DNA from: Deltaproteobacteria bacterium
GTDB taxonomy: Bacteria; Myxococcota_A; UBA796; CAJQPC01
Reading direction: 5' to 3'
NCBI GenBank assembly: GCA_016717595.1
Contig: JADKFE010000033.1
Span: forward strand, 40,860-104,859
DNA: 64,000 nt
The position numbers and the translations under genes were made by a program. This document shows positions 36,332-44,726 of the stretch, piece after piece. The notes beneath the pieces were generated by a model, which saw nothing but the letters and a program-made list of their open reading frames with translations, did not search any database and was not told the origin of the DNA. Numbering within the stretch: position 1 is the stretch's first letter; each line of letters starts with the position of its first letter.

Positions 36332-36805
36332 TCAGATGCGGTTGTTGAGCTCGATGACGTCGAAGGCGCCGCCACGCAGCACAGACTCCACCTGCCGCGC
36401 CTTGAGCGCCCGGCCGGTGAGCACCTCAAACACGCCCTGAATGGCGCCCATGGTGAAGGTGAGCACCCGGGGAGAGCCCTGGGCCTCACCGGCGGAGCAC
36501 AAGGTCTCCGAGAGGACGACGCGGATGGTCTCGCCGCGCTCCTCGACCTGCTCGACGACACAGAGCCGCGTGCCTGACGCGCCGATGGCGCCGTTGAGGA
36601 TCGGCGCGGTGTCCGCGAGGGCCATCGCGGTCTTGCCGACGTGTTGTTCGGCGATCTGGCGGCCGCGGGCGCGACCGGCGTTGATGAGCGCGACGTGGGC
36701 CGCGCGCTCGCCGAGGGCTTGCTCTACACCGACCACGATGGCTTTGGTGCAGATGATGCTGGAGTAATCGCCGAGGTGAGGACGCAGGGGGGCAGTGGAT
36801 TCCAT
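36332..36805 (-). CDS. Small conserved-looking protein, tandem paralogue B
   Basis: 157 residues, nearly the same as the upstream paralogue (36949-37428). Shared blocks: TKAIVVGVEQALGERAAHVA, LSETLCSAGE, GSPRVLTFTMGAIQGVFEVL and ESVLRGGAFDVIELNNR. The order (small helix, Cys near the middle, Gly-rich helix, V-E-x-V-L-R-G end) is faintly like V4R small-ligand domains, but this is weak. Cyanobacteria have similar-looking small proteins (memory, unchecked). No signal peptide. Function unknown. Confidence 0.65.
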   Translation of the reverse strand: MESTAPLRPHLGDYSSIICTKAIVVGVEQALGERAAHVALINAGRARGRQIAEQHVGKTAMALADTAPILNGAIGASGTRLCVVEQVEERGETIRVVLSETLCSAGEAQGSPRVLTFTMGAIQGVFEVLTGRALKARQVESVLRGGAFDVIELNNRI

Positions 36806-36948
36806 GCTGGCTCCGGTGATGGGACAGCCGGACGATACACCAGACTTGCCCCCTGGCCTGTCCGCCCAGCGAGCGCCCGTTGGGCTCGCTGGGGGTTGGC
36901 CGTCATTTCAATTGTTGTCGCTTCTTGGGACTGTTTGGTCTGTGCGAA

Positions 36949-37428
36949 TCAGATGCGGTTGTTGAGCTCGATGACGTCATATGCGCCGCCGCGCAGCACA
37001 GACTCGATCTGCCTGCCCTTGAGCGCCCGGCCCGTGAGCTGCTCAAACGCGCCCTGAATCGCCCCCATGGTGAAGGTGAGGATGCGCGGCGAGCCTTGGA
37101 CCTCTCCGGCGGAGCAGAGGGTCTCCGACAAGTAGACGCGGATGGCCGTGCCGTCTTCTTCGACCTTGGCGACGATGCACAGCCGCGTGCCCGACGCGCC
37201 GATCGCGCTGTTGAGGATCTCGGCGGTGTCCGAGAGCTTGAGGTCTTTCTGCCCGGCGAGGTGAGCGGTGAGCTGGCGGCCACGGGCGCGTCCCGCGGAG
37301 ATGAGCGCGACGTGGGCCGCGCGTTCGCCAAGGGCCTGCTCAACGCCGACGACGATGGCTTTGGTGCAGACGATGCTGGCGAAGTCGCCAAGGACGGGAC
37401 GAAGGGGGGGGCTGGAGGACGCTTCCAT
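36949..37428 (-). CDS. Small conserved-looking protein, tandem paralogue A
   Basis: 159 residues; closely related to the gene 144 bases downstream. The best-kept parts are the N-terminal TKAIVVGVEQALGERAAHVA, the LCSAGE Cys, LTFTMGAIQGAFEQLTGRAL and the C-terminal VIELNNRI. They diverge most around residues 55-70 and just after GASGTRLC. High similarity with separate leaders suggests an old tandem duplication with both copies kept. Ligand-binding (V4R-like) is only a guess. Confidence 0.65.
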   Translation of the reverse strand: MEASSSPPLRPVLGDFASIVCTKAIVVGVEQALGERAAHVALISAGRARGRQLTAHLAGQKDLKLSDTAEILNSAIGASGTRLCIVAKVEEDGTAIRVYLSETLCSAGEVQGSPRILTFTMGAIQGAFEQLTGRALKGRQIESVLRGGAYDVIELNNRI

Positions 37429-37643
37429 GCTGACTCCTAGTGCGGGTGCGAGGCGACCATAGCACGGACCAAGCGCTGATCTGGATCAGGATTGTTACGC
37501 GCCGCTTTCTTGCGCGGCGGGGCCGCCGCTTCTGGATGAGGCGACGGCGCCCGCTGTCAAGAGCGTGTGGAGCGCGCGGCGGCTCGGAACCCGGCCAAGG
37601 GGGGCGTGGTCGGGCCGTGAAGACCTCAACCCCAGGAATCCCG

Positions 37644-38141
37644 ATGGCCCGCCGCGACTCAAACCACCCAAACAACCTCAGCAACGTCGGCCTCATCCCC
37701 TTTCTTGGCCTCGTCTCGTTGCTCATCCCGATGCTGTTGATGAACGTGCAGTTCTCTAAGCTGGCCGTCATCGACTCCGACGTGCCCGGCCTGTGCGCCG
37801 CGCCCTGCGTCACGCCCGGCGGCCCCACCCTCGGCCTCGTGCTCACCGTGAGCGGCCAAGGGCTGATGGTGAGCGGCGAAGACGTCGCGCTCAACGGCGG
37901 CCTGCGCCTGCCCTGCGCCCCTGGCCCCTGCGCGCGCCCCGCCGACTACGACCTCAACGGCCTCACGGCGGTGCTCACCGAGCTCAAGGCCCGGCACCCC
38001 GACGAGCGCGCCGTCACCTTGGCCGTCACCGACGACGTGCCCTTTGAGCTGATGGTGTCCTTGTTCGACACCACCCGCGGCGCGCCGGAGGCGCCCCTGT
38101 TCCCCGACCCCACGGTGAGCGCGGTGATCGGCGCGCTGTGA
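37644..38141 (+). CDS. ExbD/TolR-like protein lacking the membrane Asp
   Basis: 165 residues: short basic N-terminus, one membrane helix (LIPFLGLVSLLIPMLLM) and a periplasmic domain (LGLVLTVSGQGLMVSGEDVA; LTELKARHPDERAVTLAVTD) like ExbD/TolR. The Asp that carries protons in ExbD/TolR/MotB-type helices is not present in this helix. No exbB/tolQ partner is adjacent. The CAPCVT and CAPGPC Cys pairs are unusual for the family. ATG 37644 preferred over longer in-frame starts for the short N-terminus. Confidence 0.6.
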   Translation: MARRDSNHPNNLSNVGLIPFLGLVSLLIPMLLMNVQFSKLAVIDSDVPGLCAAPCVTPGGPTLGLVLTVSGQGLMVSGEDVALNGGLRLPCAPGPCARPADYDLNGLTAVLTELKARHPDERAVTLAVTDDVPFELMVSLFDTTRGAPEAPLFPDPTVSAVIGAL

Positions 38142-38333
38142 GGCCCGGCGAGGGGCGGCGCGTTTGGCGCCACACAAAAAAGCGGCGTTTGTCCGAAGTC
38201 AATCGTTCACGGGGTCAACCCGCGCTCGACGAGGGCATGCTGCAATGCAGCAATGTCAATAACCTTGGACATTTATTCTTGGCGGACCCTGATCCTGCGC
38301 AGCGATTCTACGAGGGCCCCCCAGGAGTCACCG

Positions 38334-39695
38334 ATGATCGTCACGCTGCTCGCCCTCCTCGCCTGCGTCCAGCCCTCTGGGGACTTCGGGGCCGCCACGT
38401 TCACCGTCAACGAGCGTGTGCCAACGGTGATCAACGCCGGTTGGACGAGCGCTGAGGGCGGCGAGGCGTATCTAGAGTGGGGCTACGACGACCGCCTGAC
38501 GGAGCGCACCGCGCCCGTCACCGTCGAGGCCGGGGAGCAGTCTCTGCGCCTCATCGGCCCCGCGGCGGGCTCGCGGGTGTATGTGCGTGGCGTCGTCGAG
38601 ACCGACGACGGCGACCGCCTGACGAGTGAGGTTCACGTCATCGACCTGCCCTTGGCCCCGGCCCTGATGGCGCGACTGTACGCTGACGGCGCGCCGTCCC
38701 AAGACGGATCCTTGCTGACGACGATCTTTATGATGGAGAGCCCGTGGGTGGTGCTGCTCAACCCCGCCGGCGAGGCCATCTGGTACTACCCCCTGCCGCC
38801 CTTGACCCCCACGACCTCTGTGCAGGCGACGCGGGACGGCGAGGGCCTGCTCATTCTATTGGTGGAGCCCCCAAACAGCGACCGAACCACCCGGGTGATG
38901 CGTGTCTCTTGGGACGGTGAGCTGCAGGGCACCTTAGAGCTGCCCACAGGCCACCATGACTTTCGTGAGCTCCCCGACGGTCGCATCGCCTGGCTCAGCA
39001 CCGAGGTTCGTGAGGTGGCGGTGGATGGCCAGCTCCGGCTCGTGATGGGGGACGCCGTCCGCGTCAGCGAGTGGGATGAGGACGTGGGCGCCACGCTCTC
39101 CGAGCCGCCGCTGATCTCGCTCTTCGACGCCTTGCCCGCGCCGACGGGCCTCTGTGAGCACCAGTCCCGCTTCATGGAGCACGACGGTGAGCTGGTGCTC
39201 GACTGGACCCACGCCAACAGCATCGACTACGATCCCGACACCGAGGAGCTGATCGTCCTCACCCACTTCTTAGACGCCATCGTGAGCGTGCCCGTGACCG
39301 GGGGCGAGGCCAAGGTGTTTGGCCGTCTCTCGGGGTACAACACACCGAACGGCGAGGCGCCCTTCTCCCACGCGCACAGCTCCATGCTGCGCAGCGACCA
39401 CGCGCTGCTGTTCGACAACGGCCTGCACTACAACCCGCCCCTGTCCCGCCTCGTCTCCGTCTCGTGGGACGAGCGTGATCACACCATCTGGGAGGACTGG
39501 TCCTTTGAGGACCCCAACGCCGGCGTGGTTCATGTCCTGGGCGACGCCCAGCCCACCCCCTCCGGCGGCGCCTTGGCCTCGTACAGCACCCAAGGCCGCA
39601 TCATCGAGGTCACCGAGCGCGGTGAGGTGGTGTGGACCCTTGAGTCCGAGGCCGGCGCGGGCCTGGGTCGATTGTTGTGGGTGGATCAGTTTTAG
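38334..39695 (+). CDS. Arylsulfotransferase-like lipoprotein, copy 1
   Basis: 453 residues, lipobox LLALLAC right after the start. An N-terminal Ig/fibronectin-like part (INAGWTSAEGGEAYLEWGYD) precedes a beta-propeller with ASST-type marks: HHDFRELPDGRIAWL, WTHANSIDYDPDTEELIVL, FSHAHSSMLRS and PTPSGGALASYSTQGRIIEV. Classical ASST moves sulfate between phenols via a His; several His are here, but the catalytic one cannot be assigned without alignment. CAGGAG precedes ATG 38334. A copy of identical length follows 5 bases after the stop. Confidence 0.75.
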   Translation: MIVTLLALLACVQPSGDFGAATFTVNERVPTVINAGWTSAEGGEAYLEWGYDDRLTERTAPVTVEAGEQSLRLIGPAAGSRVYVRGVVETDDGDRLTSEVHVIDLPLAPALMARLYADGAPSQDGSLLTTIFMMESPWVVLLNPAGEAIWYYPLPPLTPTTSVQATRDGEGLLILLVEPPNSDRTTRVMRVSWDGELQGTLELPTGHHDFRELPDGRIAWLSTEVREVAVDGQLRLVMGDAVRVSEWDEDVGATLSEPPLISLFDALPAPTGLCEHQSRFMEHDGELVLDWTHANSIDYDPDTEELIVLTHFLDAIVSVPVTGGEAKVFGRLSGYNTPNGEAPFSHAHSSMLRSDHALLFDNGLHYNPPLSRLVSVSWDERDHTIWEDWSFEDPNAGVVHVLGDAQPTPSGGALASYSTQGRIIEVTERGEVVWTLESEAGAGLGRLLWVDQF

Positions 39696-39700
39696 GCCAG

Positions 39701-41062
39701 ATGATGTCCCTCCTCCTGTCGATGCTCCTCGCCTGCGCCGGGCCCTCCGGCGACCTTGACGGCGTCTCGTTCACCGTCAACCCGCGCGTCTCGACGGTGA
39801 TCAACGCGGCCTGGACCAGCGCTGAAGGCGGCGAGGCGCGCCTGGAGTGGGGCTACGACGACCGCCTGACCGAGCGCACCCCGTCCGAGAGCGTCGAGGC
39901 GGGTGAACATTCAATGCGCCTCATCGGCCCGGCGGCGGGCGCGCGGGTGTTTGTGCGGGCCGTCGTAGAGACCGACGACGGCGACCGCCTGACGAGCGCG
40001 GTGCATGTCCTCGACCTGCCCTTGGCCCCGGCGGAGATGGCGTTTGTGTACGCCGACGGCGCGCCGTCCCAGCGCGGCGCCTTGCTGACGACGATCGTGA
40101 TGGAGCAGCCGTGGGTGGTGCTGCTCAACGCCGACGGCGAGCCCATCTGGTATTATGGCCTCCCAGAGCGATCGATCACCACCTCGGCCCAGCCCACCCG
40201 GGACGGCGAGGGTGTGCTCGTGCTCGTGGTGGAGCAGCAGGGCCCCAAGAAGGTGGTGGAGGTGGTCCGCGTCAACTGGGACGGCGAGGTGGTCGGCGCC
40301 ATGGAGATCCCCGACGGCCACCACGACTTCCGCGAGCTGCCTGATGGCCGCATCGCCTGGGTCCAGCCCGAGCTGCGTGAGCTGATCGTAGACGGTGAGC
40401 CCACGATCGTGATGGGAGACAACCTCCGCCTGAGCGAGTGGGGCGAAGACGCCCCGGCCACGCCCACCGAGCCGCCCCTGCTCTCGCTCTTCGACGCCTT
40501 GCCCCCGCCGGGGAACCTCTGTGACCACCACGCCCGGCCCACAGAGTACAACGGCGAGCTCGTGCTCGACTGGTCCCACATCAACAGCATCGACTACGAT
40601 CCCGACACCGACGAGCTGATCATGCTCGCCCACTTCGTAGACACAATCGTGAGCGTGCCCGTGACCGGCGGCGAGGCCAAGGTCGTGAGCGTCGTCGCGG
40701 GCTACACGACAGAAGACGGCGAGGCGCCCTTCTCCCACGCGCACAGCTCCATGCTGCGCAGCGACCGCGCCCTCTTGTTCGACAACGGCCTGCACTACGT
40801 CCCGCCCCTGTCCCGCGTCGTCTCGATCTCCTGGGACGAGGGCGCCCAGACCCTCAGCGAGGACTGGTCCTATGAGGACCCCGACTCCGGCGCGGTGCAG
40901 GTCCTCGGCGACGCCCAGCCCACCCCCTCCGGCGGCGCCTTGGCCTCGTACAGCACCCTTGGCCGCATCATCGAGGTGACCGAGGCGGGTGAGGTGGTGT
41001 GGACGCTGGAGACCGAGGCCGGGGCGGGGTTCGGGCGGTTGTTGTGGATGGAGGGGTTTTAG
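39701..41062 (+). CDS. Arylsulfotransferase-like lipoprotein, copy 2
   Basis: 453 residues, the same length as copy 1 and very similar throughout (FTVNPRVSTVINAAWTSAEG; HHDFRELPDGRIAWVQPELR; FSHAHSSMLRSDRALLFDNG; PTPSGGALASYSTLGRIIEV). Lipobox SMLLAC. It starts just after the copy-1 stop; ATG 39701 or 39704. A recent tandem duplication with both frames intact, so probably both are used. Copy 2 loses one residue near the position of copy-1 MMESPW and differs most around residues 145-175. Confidence 0.75.
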   Translation: MMSLLLSMLLACAGPSGDLDGVSFTVNPRVSTVINAAWTSAEGGEARLEWGYDDRLTERTPSESVEAGEHSMRLIGPAAGARVFVRAVVETDDGDRLTSAVHVLDLPLAPAEMAFVYADGAPSQRGALLTTIVMEQPWVVLLNADGEPIWYYGLPERSITTSAQPTRDGEGVLVLVVEQQGPKKVVEVVRVNWDGEVVGAMEIPDGHHDFRELPDGRIAWVQPELRELIVDGEPTIVMGDNLRLSEWGEDAPATPTEPPLLSLFDALPPPGNLCDHHARPTEYNGELVLDWSHINSIDYDPDTDELIMLAHFVDTIVSVPVTGGEAKVVSVVAGYTTEDGEAPFSHAHSSMLRSDRALLFDNGLHYVPPLSRVVSISWDEGAQTLSEDWSYEDPDSGAVQVLGDAQPTPSGGALASYSTLGRIIEVTEAGEVVWTLETEAGAGFGRLLWMEGF

Positions 41063-41086
41063 GGGGACCGTCTGTGCGCGCCCCGC

Positions 41087-42910
41087 TCAATACACCGCAA
41101 AGTCATCCGTCGCCGCCATGATCTCCTCCACCGTCGTCTCCCCGCGCCCTAACTTCTTGATGCCGTAATCCCGCAGGGTCAACATCCCATCATTGAGCGC
41201 CTCACGCTTCACCTCTTGGCTCGGCGCGCCCGTGGCCACCAACTTGCCCAGGCGCGGCGTCATCGGCATCACCTCCATCAGGCCGGTGCGGCCTTTGTAG
41301 CCCGTGCCGCGGCAGCGCACGCAGCCTTTGCCCACCTTCACCTTCAGGCGTTTGCCGTCGGCGCCGTTGATGCCCAAGGCCAGGGCCTGCTCTTCGCTGA
41401 TCCAGTCGTCTGTGGCGCAATGGGGGCAGATCTTTCGCACGAGGCGCTGGGCGATGACGCCAAGCAGCACGGAGCTGAGCAGGTAGGGCTGCACGCCGAG
41501 GTCGATCATGCGGGTGACGGCCGAGGGCGCGTCGTTTGTGTGCAGTGTGGTGATGACGAGGTGGCCGGTGAGGGCGGCCTGCACGGCGGACTGGGCCGTC
41601 TCCGGGTCGCGCACCTCGCCGATCATGATCACGTCGGGGTCTTGGCGTAGCACATGGCGAATGGCGGCGGCGTAGTCAAAGCCGATGGCCCGGTGGATGG
41701 GCATCTGGTTGAACGCCTCGTGCACCATCTCGATGGGGTCCTCGATGGTGCAGATGTTGAGGCGCGGCGAGGCGATGTGCTGGAGCGTGCTGTAGAGGGT
41801 CGTCGTCTTGCCCGAGCCCGTGGGGCCGGTGACGAGGATGAGGCCCGTCGAGGCGTTGATAAACCGCTCGTAGAGGAGCAGCTCGCGGCGGAAGAAGCCC
41901 AAGGCGCCTAAGTCTTGCAGGAGCACGCCGGGGTCAAACACACGAATGACCATCTTCTCGCCGAAGGCCGTGGGCACCGTCGAGACGCGCAGCTCGATCT
42001 CTTGGTCGCGGAAAGACGTCTTAAAGCGGCCGTCTTGGGGGCGGCGGCGCTCGGCGATGTCCATGCGGCTCAGCGTCTTGATGCGGGAGATGATCGCCGG
42101 GAACACGAGCTTGGGCAGGCGGTGGATCGTGTGCAATACGCCGTCGATGCGCAGGCGAACGGTGGCCTCGTCGCGTTTGGGCTCGATGTGGATGTCGGAG
42201 GCGCGGTGATCGAAGGCGTAGTTGAGGATGTACCAGACGGCCTGGACGACGGGCTGCTCGGCGCCGTCCATCTCGTGAACGCCCCGGAGCTGGGTGAGCT
42301 GCTCTAGGTTGCCGAGATCGGGCAGGTTTGAGCCAAAATCACGCTCGGCCTCACGCATCGAGCGCCGGAAGCCGTGAAACTCGGCGATGATCTGGATGAG
42401 CGTGCTCTTGAGCGTCATCACCGGGCGGATACGTTTCTGTTTGAACAGCGTGATCTGCTCTAAGACCTCACGGTTCCAGGGATCCGACATGGCGACGGTG
42501 AGCTGCTCGGCGTTCTCCTCAATCGCGATGACGAGGTGGCGCTCGGAGAAGGGGCCACCGAAGGACTCGGTGACGAGCTTAAAGTCGAGCTGCAAGGGGT
42601 CGATCTCGACAAAACGGAGGCCGAGCTCGATGGCGATGAGGCGGGTGATCACCCGCTCGGTGACGAGGCCCTCTTCAGCGTCGGTCGTCTGGCTGCGGAA
42701 ACGGAACGAGGCGACCACCTCGATCTCCGAGACCTTGTACGTCACCCGGCGTTTGCCGAGCAGGCGGCGCAGCTCGGCGCGTTTGTCGAGCATGATGTGA
42801 CGCGCCTGGTCGTCACCTCGGTTCAGCACGTCTTTTTTCTGCCCCTCGTGGATGAGCCCACGGCTGAGCAGCACGTCGAGGATCCAGATCAGGCGCTCAC
42901 GGTCAAACAT
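41087..42910 (-). CDS. GspE/PilB-family secretion ATPase
   Basis: 607-residue hexameric ATPase of type II secretion or type IV pilus assembly. N-terminal MshEN-like domain, then the core: Walker A GPTGSGKTTTLYSTL, Asp box CTIEDPIE, Walker B DVIMIGEVRDPETAQ, His box LVITTLHTNDAPSA and the tetra-Cys zinc site (CPHC ... CVRC). It could be PilB, GspE or a specialised relative. It begins 6 bases after the stop of a small gene that itself overlaps rebB, so the ATPase ends an R-body operon instead of lying in a pil or gsp cluster. Confidence 0.9.
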   Translation of the reverse strand: MFDRERLIWILDVLLSRGLIHEGQKKDVLNRGDDQARHIMLDKRAELRRLLGKRRVTYKVSEIEVVASFRFRSQTTDAEEGLVTERVITRLIAIELGLRFVEIDPLQLDFKLVTESFGGPFSERHLVIAIEENAEQLTVAMSDPWNREVLEQITLFKQKRIRPVMTLKSTLIQIIAEFHGFRRSMREAERDFGSNLPDLGNLEQLTQLRGVHEMDGAEQPVVQAVWYILNYAFDHRASDIHIEPKRDEATVRLRIDGVLHTIHRLPKLVFPAIISRIKTLSRMDIAERRRPQDGRFKTSFRDQEIELRVSTVPTAFGEKMVIRVFDPGVLLQDLGALGFFRRELLLYERFINASTGLILVTGPTGSGKTTTLYSTLQHIASPRLNICTIEDPIEMVHEAFNQMPIHRAIGFDYAAAIRHVLRQDPDVIMIGEVRDPETAQSAVQAALTGHLVITTLHTNDAPSAVTRMIDLGVQPYLLSSVLLGVIAQRLVRKICPHCATDDWISEEQALALGINGADGKRLKVKVGKGCVRCRGTGYKGRTGLMEVMPMTPRLGKLVATGAPSQEVKREALNDGMLTLRDYGIKKLGRGETTVEEIMAATDDFAVY

Positions 42911-42916
42911 GGGGCG

Positions 42917-43297
42917 TCATTCCGACCTGCGCGCGACGCGGTCGGCGGTGTGAAGGGCGAAGGTGATCACCTCCTGAAAGTGGGCCGTGGCCTGGGCCAA
43001 GGCCGCGAAGATCTCCTCCTCGCTGCGGCTCGCGCCCTCCCCTTTGGCCAGGGCTTGGGCGAGGGCGGCGGTGGCCAAGGTCTCGGCGTTGTGAAGGAAT
43101 CCCGCGGCGTTCAGCGCGGCGAGGCCGACGGCCTGGGCGACGGTCCCGGCGCAGATGGCGCCCGCGGCGGCGTGGTGGTGGTCTATCAGGCCGTCGCTGG
43201 AGGCGGTGAGCGGGTCGTTCTGGGGGAGCGTCTCTTGGCCCTCGGCGTCGTTGTGCACGGCGTCGTCAGGGCGCTGTTGGTTTGGGTCGCTGTTCAT
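42917..43297 (-). CDS. Small protein of the RebB operon, possible divergent Reb protein
   Basis: 126 residues. An acidic/Asn-rich N-terminus, then Ala-rich helices (AAAGAICAGTVAQAVGLAAL, NAAGFLHNAETLATAALAQA). The segment GLAALNAAGFLHNAETLATA has the same spacing as GISYQNAVNAQQQATLNAQA in RebB next door, so it may be a diverged Reb-type subunit (inference). ATG 43297 overlaps the RebB stop by four bases. It is 6 bases ahead of the GspE-like ATPase. No family certainty. Confidence 0.6.
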   Translation of the reverse strand: MNSDPNQQRPDDAVHNDAEGQETLPQNDPLTASSDGLIDHHHAAAGAICAGTVAQAVGLAALNAAGFLHNAETLATAALAQALAKGEGASRSEEEIFAALAQATAHFQEVITFALHTADRVARRSE

Positions 43298-43533
43298 GGC
43301 GTCTCCTTCGTCGCGAGGCCGGTCGGCGCGGTGTCGATGCCGTAGATCGTCGCCACGCCTTGGGTGGTGGCGGCCTGGGCGTTGAGGGTCGCCTGCTGCT
43401 GGGCGTTGACGGCGTTCTGGTAGCTGATGCCTGCGGACTGGGTGAGGCTCACCAAGACGTCACCGAGCGCCGCGTGGGTCCGCGAGCGCGTCGCGTCGGT
43501 GATCTGGTCGTTGACGGAGGTGAGGGTGGCCAT
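43294..43533 (-). CDS. rebB: RebB-family R-body protein
   Basis: 79 residues of the RebB ('killing trait') family: VNDQITDATRSRTHAALGDV, then GISYQNAVNAQQQATLNAQA and ATTQGVATIYGIDTAPTGLA. In Caedibacter, Reb proteins polymerise into refractile ribbons (R-bodies) that unroll on a pH trigger; related genes occur in many bacteria. ATG 43533 is chosen because a GAGG ribosome site lies 8 bases upstream and the domain then fills the protein. It overlaps the next gene (ATGA). Only one clear reb gene is seen. Confidence 0.85.
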   Translation of the reverse strand: MATLTSVNDQITDATRSRTHAALGDVLVSLTQSAGISYQNAVNAQQQATLNAQAATTQGVATIYGIDTAPTGLATKETP

Positions 43534-43673
43534 GCCGTTGACCTCGATGAAGGAGGGAGGGTGTGGGCGGAGCGCCCGTGAGGAGCGCCCTCGACATTGT
43601 GCCACCACGCCGGGCCGGAGTCACCCCGCGGGCGCCGATCCGTGGCATCCTTGGGGCCTGCCCCCGAGGTTCG

Positions 43674-44651
43674 ATGCGCCTGCGCCGCCTGCTGTTCGCC
43701 CTGCTCCCCCTGCTCGTGCTGATCGTCGGCGCGGAGCTCGTCGCGCGGCGCCTGGAGCCCCGCGCCGGGCCGACGCCGATGATGGTGCCGCACCCCACAC
43801 GCATCTGGGGGCTCTCGCCGGGGCAGTACCGCATGGAGGGCGTCACCGTGGAGATGGACGCCGACGGGATGCGGGTGGTGCCGCCGTCCGCCGCGCTGCG
43901 CCGGGTGCTCACCGTGGGGGACTCGTCGATCTTCGGCCACGGCCTGCCCAACGAGGGCACCTTACACCTGCAGCTCGCCCGGTCGCTCTCCACCCGCGGC
44001 GTAGAGGCTGAGGTGCTCTGCGGAGGGGTGCCTGGCTACTCCACGGAGCAGACGCTGAAGCTGATGGAGGAGTGGGGCTGGGCCAAGGCGCCGAGCCTCG
44101 TGATCCTGGGCGGCATGTGGTCGGACGCCCAGGCCGAGCAGTTCATCGACCGTGTGTGGTTGGCGCACCTCGCCAGCCCCCGGGGCCGCCTGGAGGGGCT
44201 CGTCGCCAAGAGCGCGGTGTATCGATCTGTGCGACGTCGGCTCAAGCCCGAGCTGCCCGAGGCCCTGCCCGTGGGCTGGGTGCGAGAGCCGACCCCCCAG
44301 CGCCACCCCCGGGTGAGCCCTGAAGATTACGCCGAGAACCTCGAGCGTCTCGCCGCCGAGGCCCGGGCCCGAGACGTCGGCCTCGCCGTGCTCACGCCCT
44401 GCCACCGCCAGCGCCTGCGCGGCACCCCGGCGCCGTGGGACCGCTACGCCCAGGCCATGCGGGCCTTCGCCACCACACACAGTCTCCCCTACGTTGACGC
44501 CTGCGAGGTGATGCGGGAGTCGGGCCTCACGCCGGATGAGCTGTTTTTGGACGCGCTGCACCCCACCGCCGAGGCCAACCGACGGTATGCCGAGGCGCTC
44601 AGCTCGGCGCTCGTGCAGGCGGGCTGGCCCGAGGCGCGGCTCTTGCCCTGA
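43674..44651 (+). CDS. SGNH/GDSL-family hydrolase
   Basis: 325 residues with an N-terminal membrane anchor (LLFALLPLLVLIVGAELVA). Block I is VGDSSIFGHG (GDS, Ser84) and the C-terminal block is LFLDALHPTAEA (Asp/His). GGVPGYSTEQTL gives the Gly of block II. Probably a periplasmic esterase or acyl-modifying enzyme acting on envelope glycans (family inference). ATG 43674 gives the best membrane start. Divergent from rebB. Confidence 0.8.
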   Translation: MRLRRLLFALLPLLVLIVGAELVARRLEPRAGPTPMMVPHPTRIWGLSPGQYRMEGVTVEMDADGMRVVPPSAALRRVLTVGDSSIFGHGLPNEGTLHLQLARSLSTRGVEAEVLCGGVPGYSTEQTLKLMEEWGWAKAPSLVILGGMWSDAQAEQFIDRVWLAHLASPRGRLEGLVAKSAVYRSVRRRLKPELPEALPVGWVREPTPQRHPRVSPEDYAENLERLAAEARARDVGLAVLTPCHRQRLRGTPAPWDRYAQAMRAFATTHSLPYVDACEVMRESGLTPDELFLDALHPTAEANRRYAEALSSALVQAGWPEARLLP

Positions 44652-44726
44652 GTCGCGGGGCGCTTAACGCTTGTCCTGGCGTTGGCCTCGGCCGTCGTCC
44701 TGCTCACCCTCACTCATGGAGCGCCT

